From positions 4,774,001-4,838,000 of the forward strand of contig NC_071329.1 in NCBI RefSeq assembly GCF_010183535.1: a DNA stretch of 64,000 nucleotides. Reading direction: 5' to 3'. The stretch comes from Caenorhabditis remanei (lineage: Eukaryota; Nematoda; Chromadorea; Rhabditida; Rhabditidae). Positions 23,409 to 36,900 of this stretch are shown here, piece by piece. Numbering within the stretch: position 1 is the first letter of the stretch; each line of letters begins with the position of its first letter. Both the position numbers and the translations under genes were made by a program. A model generated the notes under the pieces. The model was not told where the DNA came from and did not search any database. It was given only the letters and a program-made list of their open reading frames with translations.

Positions 23409-25190
23409 GTTTTTAAGAAAATTTGTGCATTTTGGCTAAGCTTGTACCTTTATAATCAAATCTTAGCGCTTCTATGTGTTTCCGTGCATTCTGAAACATT
23501 GTGTTTTTCTTTCCAAAAAATAGTTTTTTCCTGAAATTTCGGATTTTTTTGGTGTAGACTATCAGATTCTCTATGAATAACCCTGCTGCAACGGAAATTT
23601 CAAAATTTCAGAAAATCAGTAGACATGTGATATATTTCTCATCACAAGATGATTTCAATTTCCCTCCTCACTCATTTTTCTCTCTCCGAGAAGAAAAAGA
23701 AAGGAATTTCACCTTCACCCGCTCTCATACACATCATCATTCAATTAGGGTTCAGAAGATAAGATGTTAGCCCTGGCTCGATGGATTCTTCCCTAATGAA
23801 TCAAACACCACCATTTACTCACTGTCCATTCCATTCAACCGTCAAAGACATCCAAAAGAGAGTGCTCTACTTATAAATCGAAAGTAAGGGGGGAGGGTGG
23901 AAAAGTAGAGACAGGTAAATAAGGAGGACGATGGTCAACAAAGGGAACGAATCAAGATGTGTGTTGAAATGGTTGGAATGGAGACAGGGAGATGGTCAAG
24001 GAGATGGTGTCAAGATGATGTGTCTAGTTATAGTAAGGGAACAGGGGGGGAGGGGGATTAATGGGGAGTAACACAGTGGGATGTACGTTTGTGTGCCAGA
24101 GATCAAAAAGTTATTCGAAATTTGCTTTGAGACATTTCAAAACCGGAAGACATATTGTCAAGTTGAAATCGTCCGTTTCGAGATGCTTCAGTTTTGAGTT
24201 TCCTGGTTTCAAAACGTGAATATTAGAACAGCTTAAAACCTATTCAATTAATTTTCCCTTGGTTTTAAAACGTTCCCTCAGTTTCGAACCGTACATGTTC
24301 AATACGTCCGATTTTGAGGTGCCCCCAGAGCTGGCGCGCCTTAGACGCTTTGTGTGAAAAAAGATGACACCCCTCTACAGTACCCCTCCCTACAGTAAGT
24401 TCCCCCCCCCCCTATTCCCCCAAATGCTATCTATTTACTACCATGTTTATTTTTCCCATCTTCAACATTTATTTCCCATTTTCAGCAACAATATAAACAA
24501 CAATCATTTTCTGAAAGCGCCACTCCTTTCCTGAAAATTGCCGCTTCTGAAAGTCAACAGCATCGTAAAACGAACGCAAATAATCTTTTTGTATGTCTGT
24601 TTTTCTGAAAAAATCTTAAAATTTGGGGAGACAGCTTCCGGGCAGGACCCATGACGATTCATGGAAAAAGAAAAACAATAAGAAGATGGTCATTGACCCC
24701 TATTCACTTATTTCTCCATCTAAACATTCACACATTCCCCTTTTTTTGACTAGAAGAGGTCAAGCAGTTCGAGAAAAAGAGAGGGGAAACTCGATTTCCC
24801 CTACTAACCCTCTTACTGCCACCATGAACAGTCAACTATCAAATAAAGGGGGGGGGGGGGCGGCAATGTAGTAAGTTTTTGACACAAAATAGTTGAAGAC
24901 TGAGTCATGGATCTGCTGAAATTTAGAGATGTGATGATGAAATATGTTAATTGTGGTGGGAAAAATGTGACCGGGAGGGAAAGAGAAGCTGAAATTGCTG
25001 AAAGTACACGTCATCGTCATGGGGAAGCGATTCTAGGTAGTTAGAGCGTTAGGGAAATCTTAAATTTAACCATAGAAAGATTCGGCTTGACAACTGTTCT
25101 GCATTTCATTCGAAAATACCCTATTTTAAGACAATTCCCTTATTTCAGAAAATGTCAAATTGCTCCAAATTTCCACCATGTTAAAGAACC

Positions 25191-25388
25191 AGTCTAGATC
25201 TCTACTTTTGCAGTTGACCACTTTTTTGTACGGACGCTCCCTAGAGAGATACGGTACCCCGAATCGTCATACGAGTTTCAGGGCATTCCGGTGGAAATTG
25301 GGGTAGCTCTCAATCCCACGGACTATATCTCTTTAAGGAGGAGGCGCACAAAAAAGTTGTCAACTACAAAAATAGAGCTCCAGACTTT
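25191..25388. repeat. Family E hairpin copy
   Basis: TTGACCACTTTTTTGTACGG near 25213 pairs with the AAAAAAGTTGTCAACTAC block near 25350. The outer edges GTCTAGA and CCAGAC are also inverted. The interior holds CTCCCTAGAGAGATAC. Confidence 0.7.
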
Positions 25389-26955
25389 TCGTACGACATA
25401 CCAAAACTATTCTTTTTCAAACTTTGAAAATTGCTTCTGTTTTTTGAAACATCGGGAAAAAAACAGTTTGTGATAAAAATGTGACCTGGTCCTGACGATT
25501 GTACTCTGATGGCATTCTGATAAAGTTGTGATTTCTGTTATAGCGAGAAATTGTGCGTTCCTGATGTTATTGAAGAGTCTGAAAAAATGTGCGAAGGCAT
25601 TTTTCGGCAAAGTTCAAAGTTTTCAAAAAACATTTATACGGTTGTTTCAAGTTTCAAAATGAACCAATATTAAAGCTTGTGAGGGTCTGATTTTTTTTAA
25701 AACTATTTAACGTTTTCAGGTTCCTCATATTTTCAGTTCTCCAGCCATGTCTGTAATGTGGTTGAGCGGAATTCCGTCTTCATTTCATGTTTTTTTCCCC
25801 ATTTTAAGGTTTCTTGCGCCTAAATGATATTCTTGCAGTCAAGCTATCAGTTTTTATCATAAAAACCAAAATTTAACACAAATTTAACCATTTCCAGGAA
25901 CTTTTTACTGTAAAATAAGACCAAAATCATTTTTTCAAATGACATTAAATTTCGCCTTCCGCCTTCCGCTCAACTCTGTTCCGCACTTACTGATTTTTCA
26001 GTATCATTAATTTTCTCTGACTTTTTCGTGATTTGATTCTGATAAAACCTCTACACACACAAATGACCCCCCCCCCCCTCCCTCTTTCACTTCGTATCTT
26101 TCGTCATGATAATGTCGAAGGAATTTAACACGAAAGGTCAAAAGAAGAGAACAATAAAATTACAACCGTTTTCTTCTTCTTCTATCCCTCCGCTTTTCTC
26201 AAGAAATGACAACCATGTAATCTCTTTTTTGGCGGTGTGTGTGTTCTGATTGAGAAATAAAACTAAAACTCGATAAGACAGGGAAAAGAAGAAGAACGGT
26301 TTACAAGTTTCAGTCAGTCAGACTTTTTAGGTCATTCATTGTCTACCTTGAATGGAAGTGTCTATTTCGTAACGGAAAAAAGAAGAGAAGAAGAGAACAA
26401 TGGACATTACAGTATGTCTTCATAAAGGACCTCTTGTGATAATGATGGCCAGTGATCATAGCCTTTGTAATGACCGAAATGTTAAAAGAATAATAGTGAA
26501 AAGGGAGTCGAGTAAGCTTATGGTACTGACCGAGGGAATTAGAAGGCAGAAGGTTTGTTCGTATTGGGGGGAGACAACAATGGAACAAGGGACAGGGAGA
26601 CTATGTTTCAGAGATTAGGGTATGACACGGAACCGACACGATTTTTGGTATTTTATAATGCAAAAGTTCAGATTTTTTGGAGGAGACAACAAAGAAAGTA
26701 TGATTTTGAAAGTTGAGTATCAATGTGTCAACGTAACAGTATAGTAGGGGAACTACAAATTTAAGGGTATTGCGGTAAGGAGGAGAGCAAGAGACTCTGA
26801 AATCGAGGTACATATTGTATTTGCAATGGACCACGGTTTTTTCCAAGTTGAAAGAAAAATTGTCAAAATCACGTAATTTTAGAGTCCGTTCAGGTAATAT
26901 TAGTCCGACAGGCTTAAATTTTTGAGATGTTATAAAGAAAACCTTGGTAATCAGC

Positions 26956-27319
26956 ATGAGTAAGCTTTTGGTGTTGCTTCTCTCCGTCTTTGTCCTCGGG
27001 GCTCTCTGCCAGATACCGGATGTTGACGACGTCATCGATCAATCACTCGATGATACCGAACCGATGGGAGGATCCATGTCAATTGCCGATTGCCCTGACC
27101 AGGTCTGCCCAAGAAGGATTCTACTGCCGTAAAGCAGTTTGCACTTACTGGCAACCTATCAAGAAATCTGTTAGATTTGAGGATCAGGGCAACGTCCCAG
27201 ATAGACGCCAGCGTAAATCGAAGGGATTCATCAAGAAGAACATGAGACCTGGAATGAATTGCAAGGAGAGATATGAATGTCCACATGGTATGACATGTAC
27301 CAATGGATTGTGTCTTTGA
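26956..27319 (+). pseudogene. Small cysteine-rich secreted protein gene with a +1 frameshift
   Basis: The ATG at 26956 opens a strong signal peptide (MSKLLVLLLSVFVLGALC) and an acidic stretch up to CPDQVC. The frame then reaches a TAA at 27130-27132. From about 27104 the next frame continues with a matching pattern (GFYC, AVCTYW, then GMNCKERYECPHGMTC, CTNGLCL) to a TGA at 27317. One extra A at 27111-27112 explains the switch, and no intron of credible length fits. Together the two parts would make about 120 aa with eight cysteines after the signal. AATAA-type sequence follows the stop. The family is not recognised. It is either a recent pseudogene or allele, or a base error in the sequence; the intact remainder favours a very recent event or an error. 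Confidence 0.7.
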
Positions 27320-28835
27320 ATTTGTAAAGATGATAAATAATTTCTTTGTTGTCAAAAAAAACTTTTTTGAACAGACTCTTTGGGCACTTACAGTCACTCG
27401 AATAACATACAGTGGATAATACATGCGACTAAAAGTATCGACAGGAAATGAGAATTACTGGAAACAGCAATCTCGTTAATTTCACTCCCTTTTTGTTTCA
27501 GATTTCATGTATGTTATGAAACACCTAGGATTTTCATTTTTGTAGTTGTGATTTTTTTAGAATCAAATGAAGAGAAGGCTCGTTGAGGAGGCACGCTTTC
27601 TTCTGCAAGTATCCGTGCTTCCCCGCGCAACAGTATCCAAAGGACGGTTAGCAAAAAAAAAAGAGTGCAATTTTTATCCTCGACTTTTTCATATTTGATC
27701 AGAGTACCAGTTGTTTGACATGTTATAAAACAAACCTCAATTTTTGCAATTAACTTTTTAATACAAATTGTTCTTTTCTAAAGAGATGGACCTAGTGTAA
27801 ACGAGGTGAAGTTTTGAAACGCAGGACTTGACTCACTACCCATATCTCTCTAAAGATTGCTCCGCACAAAAAAGTGGATGACGATCATACAAAAATAAAG
27901 ATTTACTTTTTTGAAAAATCAAAAGATGTGACATTAAAAAAAACAGGTGGTCAAGTTGTTCAAAATTTGTTCAAAAAATGAGCTTCTACAACTTTTCATA
28001 ACTATCTATCTGTCTGTCTTCCCGTCTGTATGTCCAGATGTCATTCCCCAATTTACCTGACCCACAAACTCTTATTTCTTGACTCACCGGGTCACTTGAC
28101 AACAGACAAAAAAAAACGATTTGTAATCATTTTCATTTTCCTCCTCCTCTAATTCCCGATGTGTCATTCATACTGACACATTAGTGTAAACAATCATGAG
28201 GGTCAGCAGAAAAGGGGAATAATTAAATTAGTATATTAGTTAGCCACTGACTTCTATTTTCAGTCACATTTGATTGAGATGTTTAGGCAGTGTAATATTA
28301 TGATTTGTTGCAGAAGATGAGGACGCAGGGAGAGGTCATTATAACTACAGTAAGGTTCTTTTTTAGGAAAATTAAGAAAATAAATGTTATATGACTGGAA
28401 AACTGAAGATATAAGGATTTTGAATGTGTTTTCAGATTTGTATTTGGGCTTGAACTGACAAGGTTTCGAAGCTGACTTCAGTTAATTAGCAGTAATTACC
28501 AAACAATCACCAAAGTATATACAAATCTGACCACAAGCCACAAAAAAAAAGGTATTCACTTATAAAAAACCGTGATTTCATTAGGAAAAATGTTAGATTG
28601 GTGTAAAAATATGTACACTTTCACTCGGGGTTGTGAATTAAATTTACGCGCTACATACACTTATGTTTGTTCTTTTTTTAACGTTTTTTTGGTTCAAGGT
28701 TTTACAGTTTTCTACTTGAAAAGTTATGTGAAAATGGTGAGGTAAAGTTGAAAAGAAGGGTGGAATATATGAGGGTAAGTTTGAGGGAAAACGGTTGTCC
28801 AGATGTCCGGATGTCCACTAGTAATGGGTACACAT

Positions 28836-29186
28836 CAGAGTTGTGCGGAAATGATTTTTTCTAAAACGAAAGTCGGAAGTCGGAAGTGGGAAGTTATTTT
28901 TCTTGTGCGAAAGTCGGAAGTAGAATTTTTTATTCCCAAATATTTGAAATTCCAAGAGAAAAAGCATAAAACACGATTAAATCATTGGAACATTGGTTTT
29001 TGGCTGTCGAAAAGCCTATTTTGTGTCCTATTTTACCATTTTTTCCATGTATTTCTGCGAAATGCATTCTTCCTAAATTTCACAGTGTTGGAATGACGGA
29101 AGTCGGAAGTAAACTTTTCAAAACGGAAGTCGGAAGTCGAAAGTCGGAAGTGAAAAAATGCCGGGAAGTCGGAATTCCGCGCAACT
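28836..29186. repeat. Family C hairpin element, diverged copy
   Basis: It starts CAGAGTTGTGCGGAA and ends GAATTCCGCGCAACT. GGAAGTCGGAAGTCGG runs sit at both sides of a core sharing TTTTTGGCTG and AAAAGCC with the other copies. Confidence 0.75.
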
Positions 29187-29733
29187 AGTACACATGTTCC
29201 AACATACCTGACGTTTATGAAAACAATAGAAATAATAAAAAATAACAGAAATTTTGAGAAAACGCGAAAAATCTGAAAAATAGCTAAAATCGGAAAATTC
29301 TCAAATCCAAAATTTATTACTGAAAATGGGGGTATGTGTCTGTCGGTGTGTCTGATTATCAGGATGTCCGCATATAAATTCTTCATTTAAAGAATTTCAG
29401 ACCACTTCCTTAAAAAATGCAGAAACGAATCAAATTTCTCCGGAACCCCTTAAAATGGGCGGACCCTAATAAGTATCTTCATTTGTCTGTAACTCCAAAT
29501 GCCATCACATAACTGAAAAATCCAAAATTATTTTTCAAAATCGAGAAATGAAACGGAATTTTTCTGAAAAAATGGGCATAATTCATTGATGTTTATGTGA
29601 GTCTGTCTGTGTGTCTGTCCGGATGTCTGTATTTCCAAACGTCCGGATGTCTGTTAGTATTTCCGGATGTCCGCCTGTCAAAAAATCTATTTCTGGAGGA
29701 AAATCCAACTGTGAAATTCATTCCTGAACTATT

Positions 29734-29862
29734 AGCACGGCACGCTTCTTACAACCGTGCTCTACCGAAACCGAAAAAATTGTGTGCGAAATTGAGAGAC
29801 TCAGAGAAAAAGAGACATTTTTCAAGGGGTTTCGGTGGAGCGCAGTTGTAAGAACTGTGCCA
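29734..29862. repeat. Family D hairpin element (TAGCACGGCACGC ... GTGCCGAGCTA)
   Basis: AGCACGGCACGCTTCTTACA pairs with TGTAAGAACTGTGCCAAGCT. Inner blocks CTCTACCGAAAC and TTTCGGTGGAG also pair around a purine-rich loop GAGACTCAGAGAAAAAGAGA. Other copies lie at 31251, 42921, 47290, 48742 and 49551. Confidence 0.85.
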
Positions 29863-30115
29863 AGCTAATATATTTGCGTTTGTTGCGCTGTCTGTCTGTC
29901 TATTTGTCCAAATATCCGAATGCCCAGTTTTCTGAATATTTTCTGTGTCTTGAAACACTCAAGCCTTTCCTTCCAGACGGATTTCTCAGAATCAATCGCT
30001 GAAAATGGGCGGAGCCTAAAGCATCTGAAAACAACTCCCGTTTCTATGTCTATCTGTACATCCTGATATCCGGATGTCTGTGTTATTCTTCATTTCAGAT
30101 CGCCTTCCTAAGCAC

Positions 30116-30573
30116 CAGAGATGTTGGGAAGTGAAAATTTTCTTATCCGGAAGTCGGAAGTTGGAAGTGATTTTTCTTATCAGGAAGTCGGAAGTCGGAA
30201 GTAAAATTTTTTATCAGGAAGTCGGAAGTCGGAAGTAAAAAAAACACCCGGAAGTCGGAAGTCGGTATTAGATTTTTTCGCAAAGATTCAAAAACTCCTA
30301 GAAAAAGTTCATAAAATTCGCGAAAATCAGTGGAAAATTAGTTTTTGGCTGAAGAAAAGCCTATTTTCTGTCCTTTTAGACCATTTTTCCATGTATTTCT
30401 TCGAAATTTACTTTTCGGAAATTTCACCGTTATGTAATGACAGAAGTCGGAAGTAAAATTTCTTATCCGGAAGTCAGAAGTCGGAATTTGGAAGTGAAAT
30501 TTCTTATCCGGAAGTCGGAAGTTGGAAGTGAAAAAAACCCGGAAGTCGGAAGTCGGAATTCCCAACAACACTG
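30116..30573. repeat. Family C hairpin element, near twin of 14302-14789
   Basis: It has the same ends and the same core as the copy at 14302, differing by few substitutions and by the number of GGAAGTC units. The similarity is high enough to suggest recent mobility. Confidence 0.85.
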
Positions 30574-30939
30574 CCAAGCACCAGGCCCTCAAATCCCCAC
30601 TCTAATCGCTCTCGAACGTCTCAACATTTTCAAACAAATCTTTTCCCTCTCTCTCTCTCCCTTATTCTGCTTATCCTCCCTTCTCAGATTCAAATATGAA
30701 GGCCGATAGGTACCCAGTGGTACCAATTCTGCGTCTCTTCGAGAATTCTGATCTCTCGTTGCTTTCGGCACCCCCCCCCCCCTTTGGTGTCCCTCTGTTA
30801 ATGAAAGAGATTGACTTTCAAAAAATTTATTGAAGAAAATTTTTTTTGAATATGTTTAAAAAAAACTGAAAATGCAAACAAACAACCCTGACTGTTTTGA
30901 TAACCTAATTGTAAAATACAAAATACAAAATCCTCCAAA

Positions 30940-33900
30940 TCAGTGCTCCTTGTAGTCCTGCTCCCCTTGATCCGGCTGCTCGTTGACCTCTTGATCTGTA
31001 ACGTCACAATTGTGATAAGAGGGAAAAGAAAAGGTTTTAGTTTTATATCTTTGTAATCTTGAGATGAAGAACACGAATGTCGATTTGATTGTTGCAAGAA
31101 AAAGATTGAGAGATATCTCGTTTTTGGTTACTACGGATAGGGAAGGGGATTTTTTGCAAAAGGGATCGAGAGATGAGACGACGTCACAAAACTTTTATCA
31201 ATTTTAGTGTTATCAGAAAATTAATTTCTTAGGGATTCTGAATCTGCTAATAGCACGACACGCGTCTTACAACCGCGCTCTACCGAAACTGAAGAAAATT
31301 GTGGGCGAAATTGAGAGACTCAGAGAAAAAGAGACATTTTCAAGGGAATTTCGGTGGAGCGCAGTTGTAAGAACTGTGCTGAGCTAGTATCATATTTTAA
31401 ATAATGCCTACTTGGACAGAAATACAGGAATACGTTCTAACTTGGCTCATTTTAATACTAAATAGGATTTGACTACATATTCAGAATCCTCAAGTCGTCA
31501 GCTTTCAGATGATGCCACTTTCAAACTCCTGCTCCTAATTACAATTTAATTAGTAGTAATTAGAACCACAACACAACGAAAGTATGCACATCTGACCTTT
31601 AGCTTTCCAGTCATGTTTATTTAACAAAGTTTGCGAAAATTTTCGGGAAAAATCTGAAATCTTAAATATTTTTTCTGGAAACGTTAAAGTTTTGGAGTCT
31701 CAGACGTTTCGCAATCATCCAATACGCAACTTTTGGCGTTTTGGAACTGCTAAACCTTAAATTTCAATATTTCCGAGATTTCCAGATATTTTTTTTTAGA
31801 AATACCAGTTTTACGGATTCCCCTGTAATTTTATGAAAACCCAATGTATTTTGAATACACTGATGCTCAAAATGCGATTTACAATTGACTGATAAGACTA
31901 CCGTACTTAAGATTCGAGTAAAACTACAGTAACCCAAGCACAGTAACACAAGAATGGCCTACGATATCTAGTGTCGTGGATACCATCTTTAACTTTAGGT
32001 CTATTTCCAATCACTCCAACTTCCTCATCCAACTATATACAAGTATTCAAAAATAAATAAGGGGGAGGGAGGTATGTTTAAAAAGTCGGGAAGACACAAA
32101 AAAGACGGCGTGACCTTCCGAAGCGGGATATGTTTTGATTAGAACGGCGAGGGACAGGAAGGCATATGGTAGCTGGAGTGGAGGGGGGGGGGGGATATTT
32201 GAATCGGTGAATAAGATTGGAAAGGCGAGATTTGAAACAAAAATTTCAGAAGACATGTGTATCAGAGTTGTACGGAATGACATTTTTCGATTTTCGGAAT
32301 CCAGAACCGGAATGACGAAATAACCCGGTATTCCGGTATTTCAGAATCCGGTATTCGGAATGATTAGATAAATTTGCAAGGCCAAGTCATTTTTTCGAAT
32401 GTTTTTAATGATAAATAAAGTTTTAAACTACTTTTGAGGATCAAAACCGAAAAAGAAGTGATATGCCGTAAAACCTGTAATAGAGGCGCACCTGGCGGTG
32501 CCTGTTCGCAGCGGTGTATCTCGGTTCCTAGAGGAAATATAAAAAAGTTGTCAACTAACAAAATGTAGCTCAATATTCATAGAATATTTTTTTCAGTTGA
32601 AACAATTTTGATATCTTCAAAGACATCCGAGATAGGATGCTCCAAACTCTTGTTAGCGTGTGCCCCTCTATTACAGGTTTTACGGTAGTTGCTTTTTAAA
32701 CTCAAACACATTTTAAAATTTCTACTTCTGGATTCCGAAAAAAATAAACTCAAAAAACCGGAATCCGGAATCCGAAACCGGAACCAGAATGTCAAAAAAC
32801 CCGGAATTCCGGAATTTCGGAATCCGGATTCCGGACAACTCTGGTGTATATAACCGTGGGCTTATCTTATTAGGGGCATCATCCCAGATGTAGATTTACC
32901 CCCCGTAAATCCTCCCCCCCCCCCACACTACAGTAACCCGACCCTGCTCACCTTTATTCTCCCTATCCTGCGGATGCTTATCCAACTGTTGCTTCTCCTC
33001 CATCTTCCTTGCTCTTGCGTCTTCCAACGTCTCCGCTAACTGCTTTCCGCGAAGCAACTTTTCGGGACGGTGGTGTTGAATGTTGCCACGATCGAAGAAT
33101 AGGGGTTCATTGGCCTGAAATAGGATAGTTATGTATATGAAATTCTGAATCTCTGATCAAAATTTTTCTAGGACGGAAACTCAATGTTACACGGTATGTA
33201 ACTTGGTTCATTTTAATCCTAGCCAAATTTCTAAACGGATTCAGAATCCTCCTCAGCTTCTTAAAATTCCCATATATGATTTCTGCCACTTTTCTTCCAA
33301 AACAGAGACTTGACAAGGAAGTAGCTATCATCACCCTTACAGACCTTTGATCTACGTCTTGTTTTCTCATTTTCTCCTCTTTTGAAACATTTGTGTCATC
33401 AGTTTAGATAAGTTTTAGGTTTTTGAGTGATAAGATAAGGGAGGGGGCGAAAGAAGCAGGTGATTGATTGATTGGGACATCAAATCACTGTTTTTCGTCT
33501 ATTTTTGAGTAGAGACTGATCTGATTGGGAAATTAGGGGAAAGGGATTTAAAGAAAAAAGAGGGGTTGAATTTTTTGAAAAGTTTCAAATTTGGGAAAAC
33601 TGACTGACTTTGAGAGCTTTCCACAACATCTGCAATATTCAGAATAGTAACATTTTTGTTGTATAACACGATATAATTCTAGATTTTTAATTTAGCAATT
33701 GACAATTTGTCTTTGCAAGCCGAGCCATGAAAATTATGACACTTGGAGTTTTCAGGTGAAAATGAGCAACTTTGAGCATGCCTCACGGTTTTCCTGACTG
33801 ACATATAAGCTTACTATTAATTGTTAATCAAGTTCATAAATCTAATGAAGGGCTTTATTTTTGTAGTTGACAACTTTTTGGTACGGGCCGCCCGTTGCGA

Positions 33901-36900
33901 GTTATAGTTTGCCAAAGTAAACAGCTCAGAAATCACACAAGGAAGAGTCCGTGCAAAAAAGTTGACAACTACAAATACGGAGATCGTGTTTTGATCTGCA
34001 TCATATCAAAAAACTATTCAAATTGAGTTTCAATCGACCTTGCTACAGAATCTCAAATTCAACCAAACAATTTGTTGTTTAAACTGAGAGCACTGTCCTA
34101 TCATCTCTCGAGGGAAGGATTCTATCAAAAAGTTGTCGACAGAACTACAAAAAGAAATATCTAGGATGGTTCTATAACATGTAACAAAAAAGAAAACGTT
34201 ATGAAACAATCTGGTTCTGTCATGGGAGCTCAAAGCATAGCTTCCTTCAAGAAATACGAAAAAACCGGCGAGAGGAATTTTTGCGTCACGACTGTGATTA
34301 GGAATGTGAAAATGTTTTAAAACGTTTGTTTGACAATTAAAAAACTTGTATATTCAAAAATCTGGAAAAATGTATTTTTACATATTTTTTTCAGATTTTT
34401 GTACTAACTATCCCGGCTAACGAACCAGACTCTGGAATCCTCGGAGCTGTTTCGCAGACACCGGGACGTTCGAAAACTAGACGTTATGGAACCAAGACGT
34501 TTAACAACCAGCAGTCGTTTCAAAACCATGACGTTTTGAAACCAGTCGCGATCCATGTGGAACCTTCATTTTTCAGTACTTTTTTTTCATGTTTAGGGTC
34601 GAAATTTTTTGTTTTCAAAACGTCTAGATTGAAAACGACTGGTTTCAAAACGTCCCAAGTCGTTTAAAACCTGGACCTTTCAAAATCTTACAACAGACTT
34701 GCTTATCGAAGCCTTGCAGCTTAGAAACGTCTGGTTTCAAAAAGTACCTGAGCTATTTTTCTTGGTTACAAAACTACACAGTTTCGAAATGTTCCTATCC
34801 CATCTGTCATGATTTTTTTTATTTCTCTAGCAAAAGCTATAAAAATCCGGCAATTTTTTGTATAAACATTTCAAAAGACACATTTTTTGACAGTTTGCAT
34901 TGTACTTTTCTCAAAATATTTAAAATTTCATTACTACAGTACCCTATAGTACCCCTCCAACCCACTTGCCCCCAAAAACTCACCTTCTGCGCTCTCATGA
35001 AGTGTGCCGTCTCATTCTGACTGTAATGTTCGATGGCTCCTCCCTGTAAGAAGAAATTTTGTGTAATATACACATTGTCACTTTCCCCCGTTTGTTTCGT
35101 TTATTTACAAAATATATAGATGATCTGATTGGATGCTCTCCCCTCTTTCCCATTTTTTTCTGTTCTGTTGAATGAATCAGCAAGAGAGAGACAAGAAAAT
35201 GTCAGAAGCTTTCCCCATTCTCCCTCCACAACGCAATCACCAACACACTCCTTCTCCGTCCCCCCTCCCGTCTTGGAGTGCTAAGCCACGCCCACTTCCA
35301 CTCTCTTATCCCTCTAGATAGACCCACCTGTATAGAGGTGTACTAGTAACATACCTACCCGAGTAGCTTAGCTCCGGCTTAAATATGACACGTCACCAGA
35401 CACATCTTCCATTTCATATTGTGTAAGTTTTTGTTGATTATTTATTGTTTTTAGAGGGCGAGAGGAGACGGAAAAAATATTTTGATAATCTCTCTCTCGC
35501 TCTCTTACCACAAACATATCCTCTTGATAATTCAATATAATAAATTGTTTCTTTCAGACAGGAAGGGAATGCGAACGAGAAGCCGCCGTACAGCTACGTG
35601 GCACTTATTGCGATGGCTATCGAGGCGTCGCCGGATAAACGAATGACGTTGAATCAGATTTATAAGGTTAGTTAGGGCGGGGGGACTAGTTTGGGATTCT
35701 AGGCCATATGGGAAAACCTGAAACAGTTTTAGGCCATCGGACGAGTAAGGCTGTGGCGGAGCATCAAAAACTAGTTTTAAAATTTTTGGAGTCTTAGGTC
35801 ACCTTGGGAAACCTGAAATCTGCTCAAACCCCGGGGGACTAGTTTTCAAAAATTTGGGAAATCTAGGCCACCGGACTCAATTCTGTTTTACTTTCATCAA
35901 AACTGAGTCTCGGGACAATTTGAAACGGCCTTGAGTGCTGGAGACTAGTTTTTTCGGGGATTGGTTTTCTAGGCCACAAAAATTAAAAGATGGTAAATTT
36001 CGTTTTTAAGGTTTCGAAAAACGTGTTTTGAAAAAAATTCCGTAGAGTGTTTTGGCAGTATTTTAAAAATTGGAAAAGTATTATTTTTCGGTCTTTTTTT
36101 TTTCAAAATTTGGCGTTTTCAAGACTTTTGGCCACAGTACCCCTATCCTGTGACCAATTACAGTATCCCCCATTCTTCTACTACAGTACTCCCGATAAGA
36201 CGAGACCCTAAGCTATCCATAATCTTAAAATTACGATAAAAGACTACCGTACCCCAAAAAAACGCTCCCAAGGCACACCAGCCTCTTTTTTCCCAGAATC
36301 CCTCCCCATCGCTTCCATATCAAAACAAAAAAATGAAGCTACAGTAAGTTTGCAGATGTTGTGTTTTATCCGATTCTCAGTTTTCCTTATTTCCTACAGT
36401 AACCCTCGTCAATTCTCTGTTCCGTTTTTCTTGACTCATCCCCCCTCATAGATGTGGCTGACTAATTGGTTAAATGTCTTCAGACACGTTCTGGTACCTC
36501 TCCCATAACATTTGCACCTTATATGTCAAGTGACACCTCCTAATAAATGTATACAAACAAATGTTTCAGTTCATCGAGGCGAAATTTCCGTACTACCGTG
36601 ACGCGGACGCGAAACGAAAGCAGGGATGGCAGAACAGCATTCGTCATAATCTCTCGTTGAACGATTGTTTTGTGAAGAAGGCGAGGGACGGACAAAGTTG
36701 TGCCAATGACAGAAAGGGCAACTATTGGCAGATGGTAGCAGACAATGCGCCGCAGTTTGACAATGGAAATTTTAAGAGAAGGTACATACAGTAGGCACAA
36801 CACAACCCACATTAATCTCCTTCTCCTTTTCCAGACGTGTCAAACGGTTGGGTATTGGAAAAATGGCGACGTATGGGAACAATAGTGGAAACCATAACAA

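Larger units (their letters stand above)
22399..26955. other. Intergenic region between two divergent secreted-protein genes
   Basis: No convincing exon was found on either strand. It holds GA- and CT-rich tracts just upstream of the peroxidase start (22620-22860), homopolymer C/G runs (24404, 24847, 26066), CTACAGTA-type motifs near 24370, a GTTTTGAAAC cluster near 24120-24330 and the two hairpins listed separately. Promoters of the genes at 22398 (-) and 26956 (+) must lie here, but I could not define elements. Confidence 0.6.
27320..30939. other. Intergenic region rich in hairpin repeats, no gene seen
   Basis: It contains two family C elements (28836-29186, 30116-30573), one family D element (29734-29862), runs of GTCCGGATGTCTG-type motifs (29590-29680, 29880-30080), and C and CT tracts near 30650-30780. 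No reading frame with coding character was found. Confidence 0.6.

Noticed and set aside
27104..27120. A mini-intron explaining the frame switch in the cysteine-rich gene
   Set aside because: Available GT and AG pairs would give introns of about 15 bp, or would delete the conserved cysteines or leave the wrong frame.
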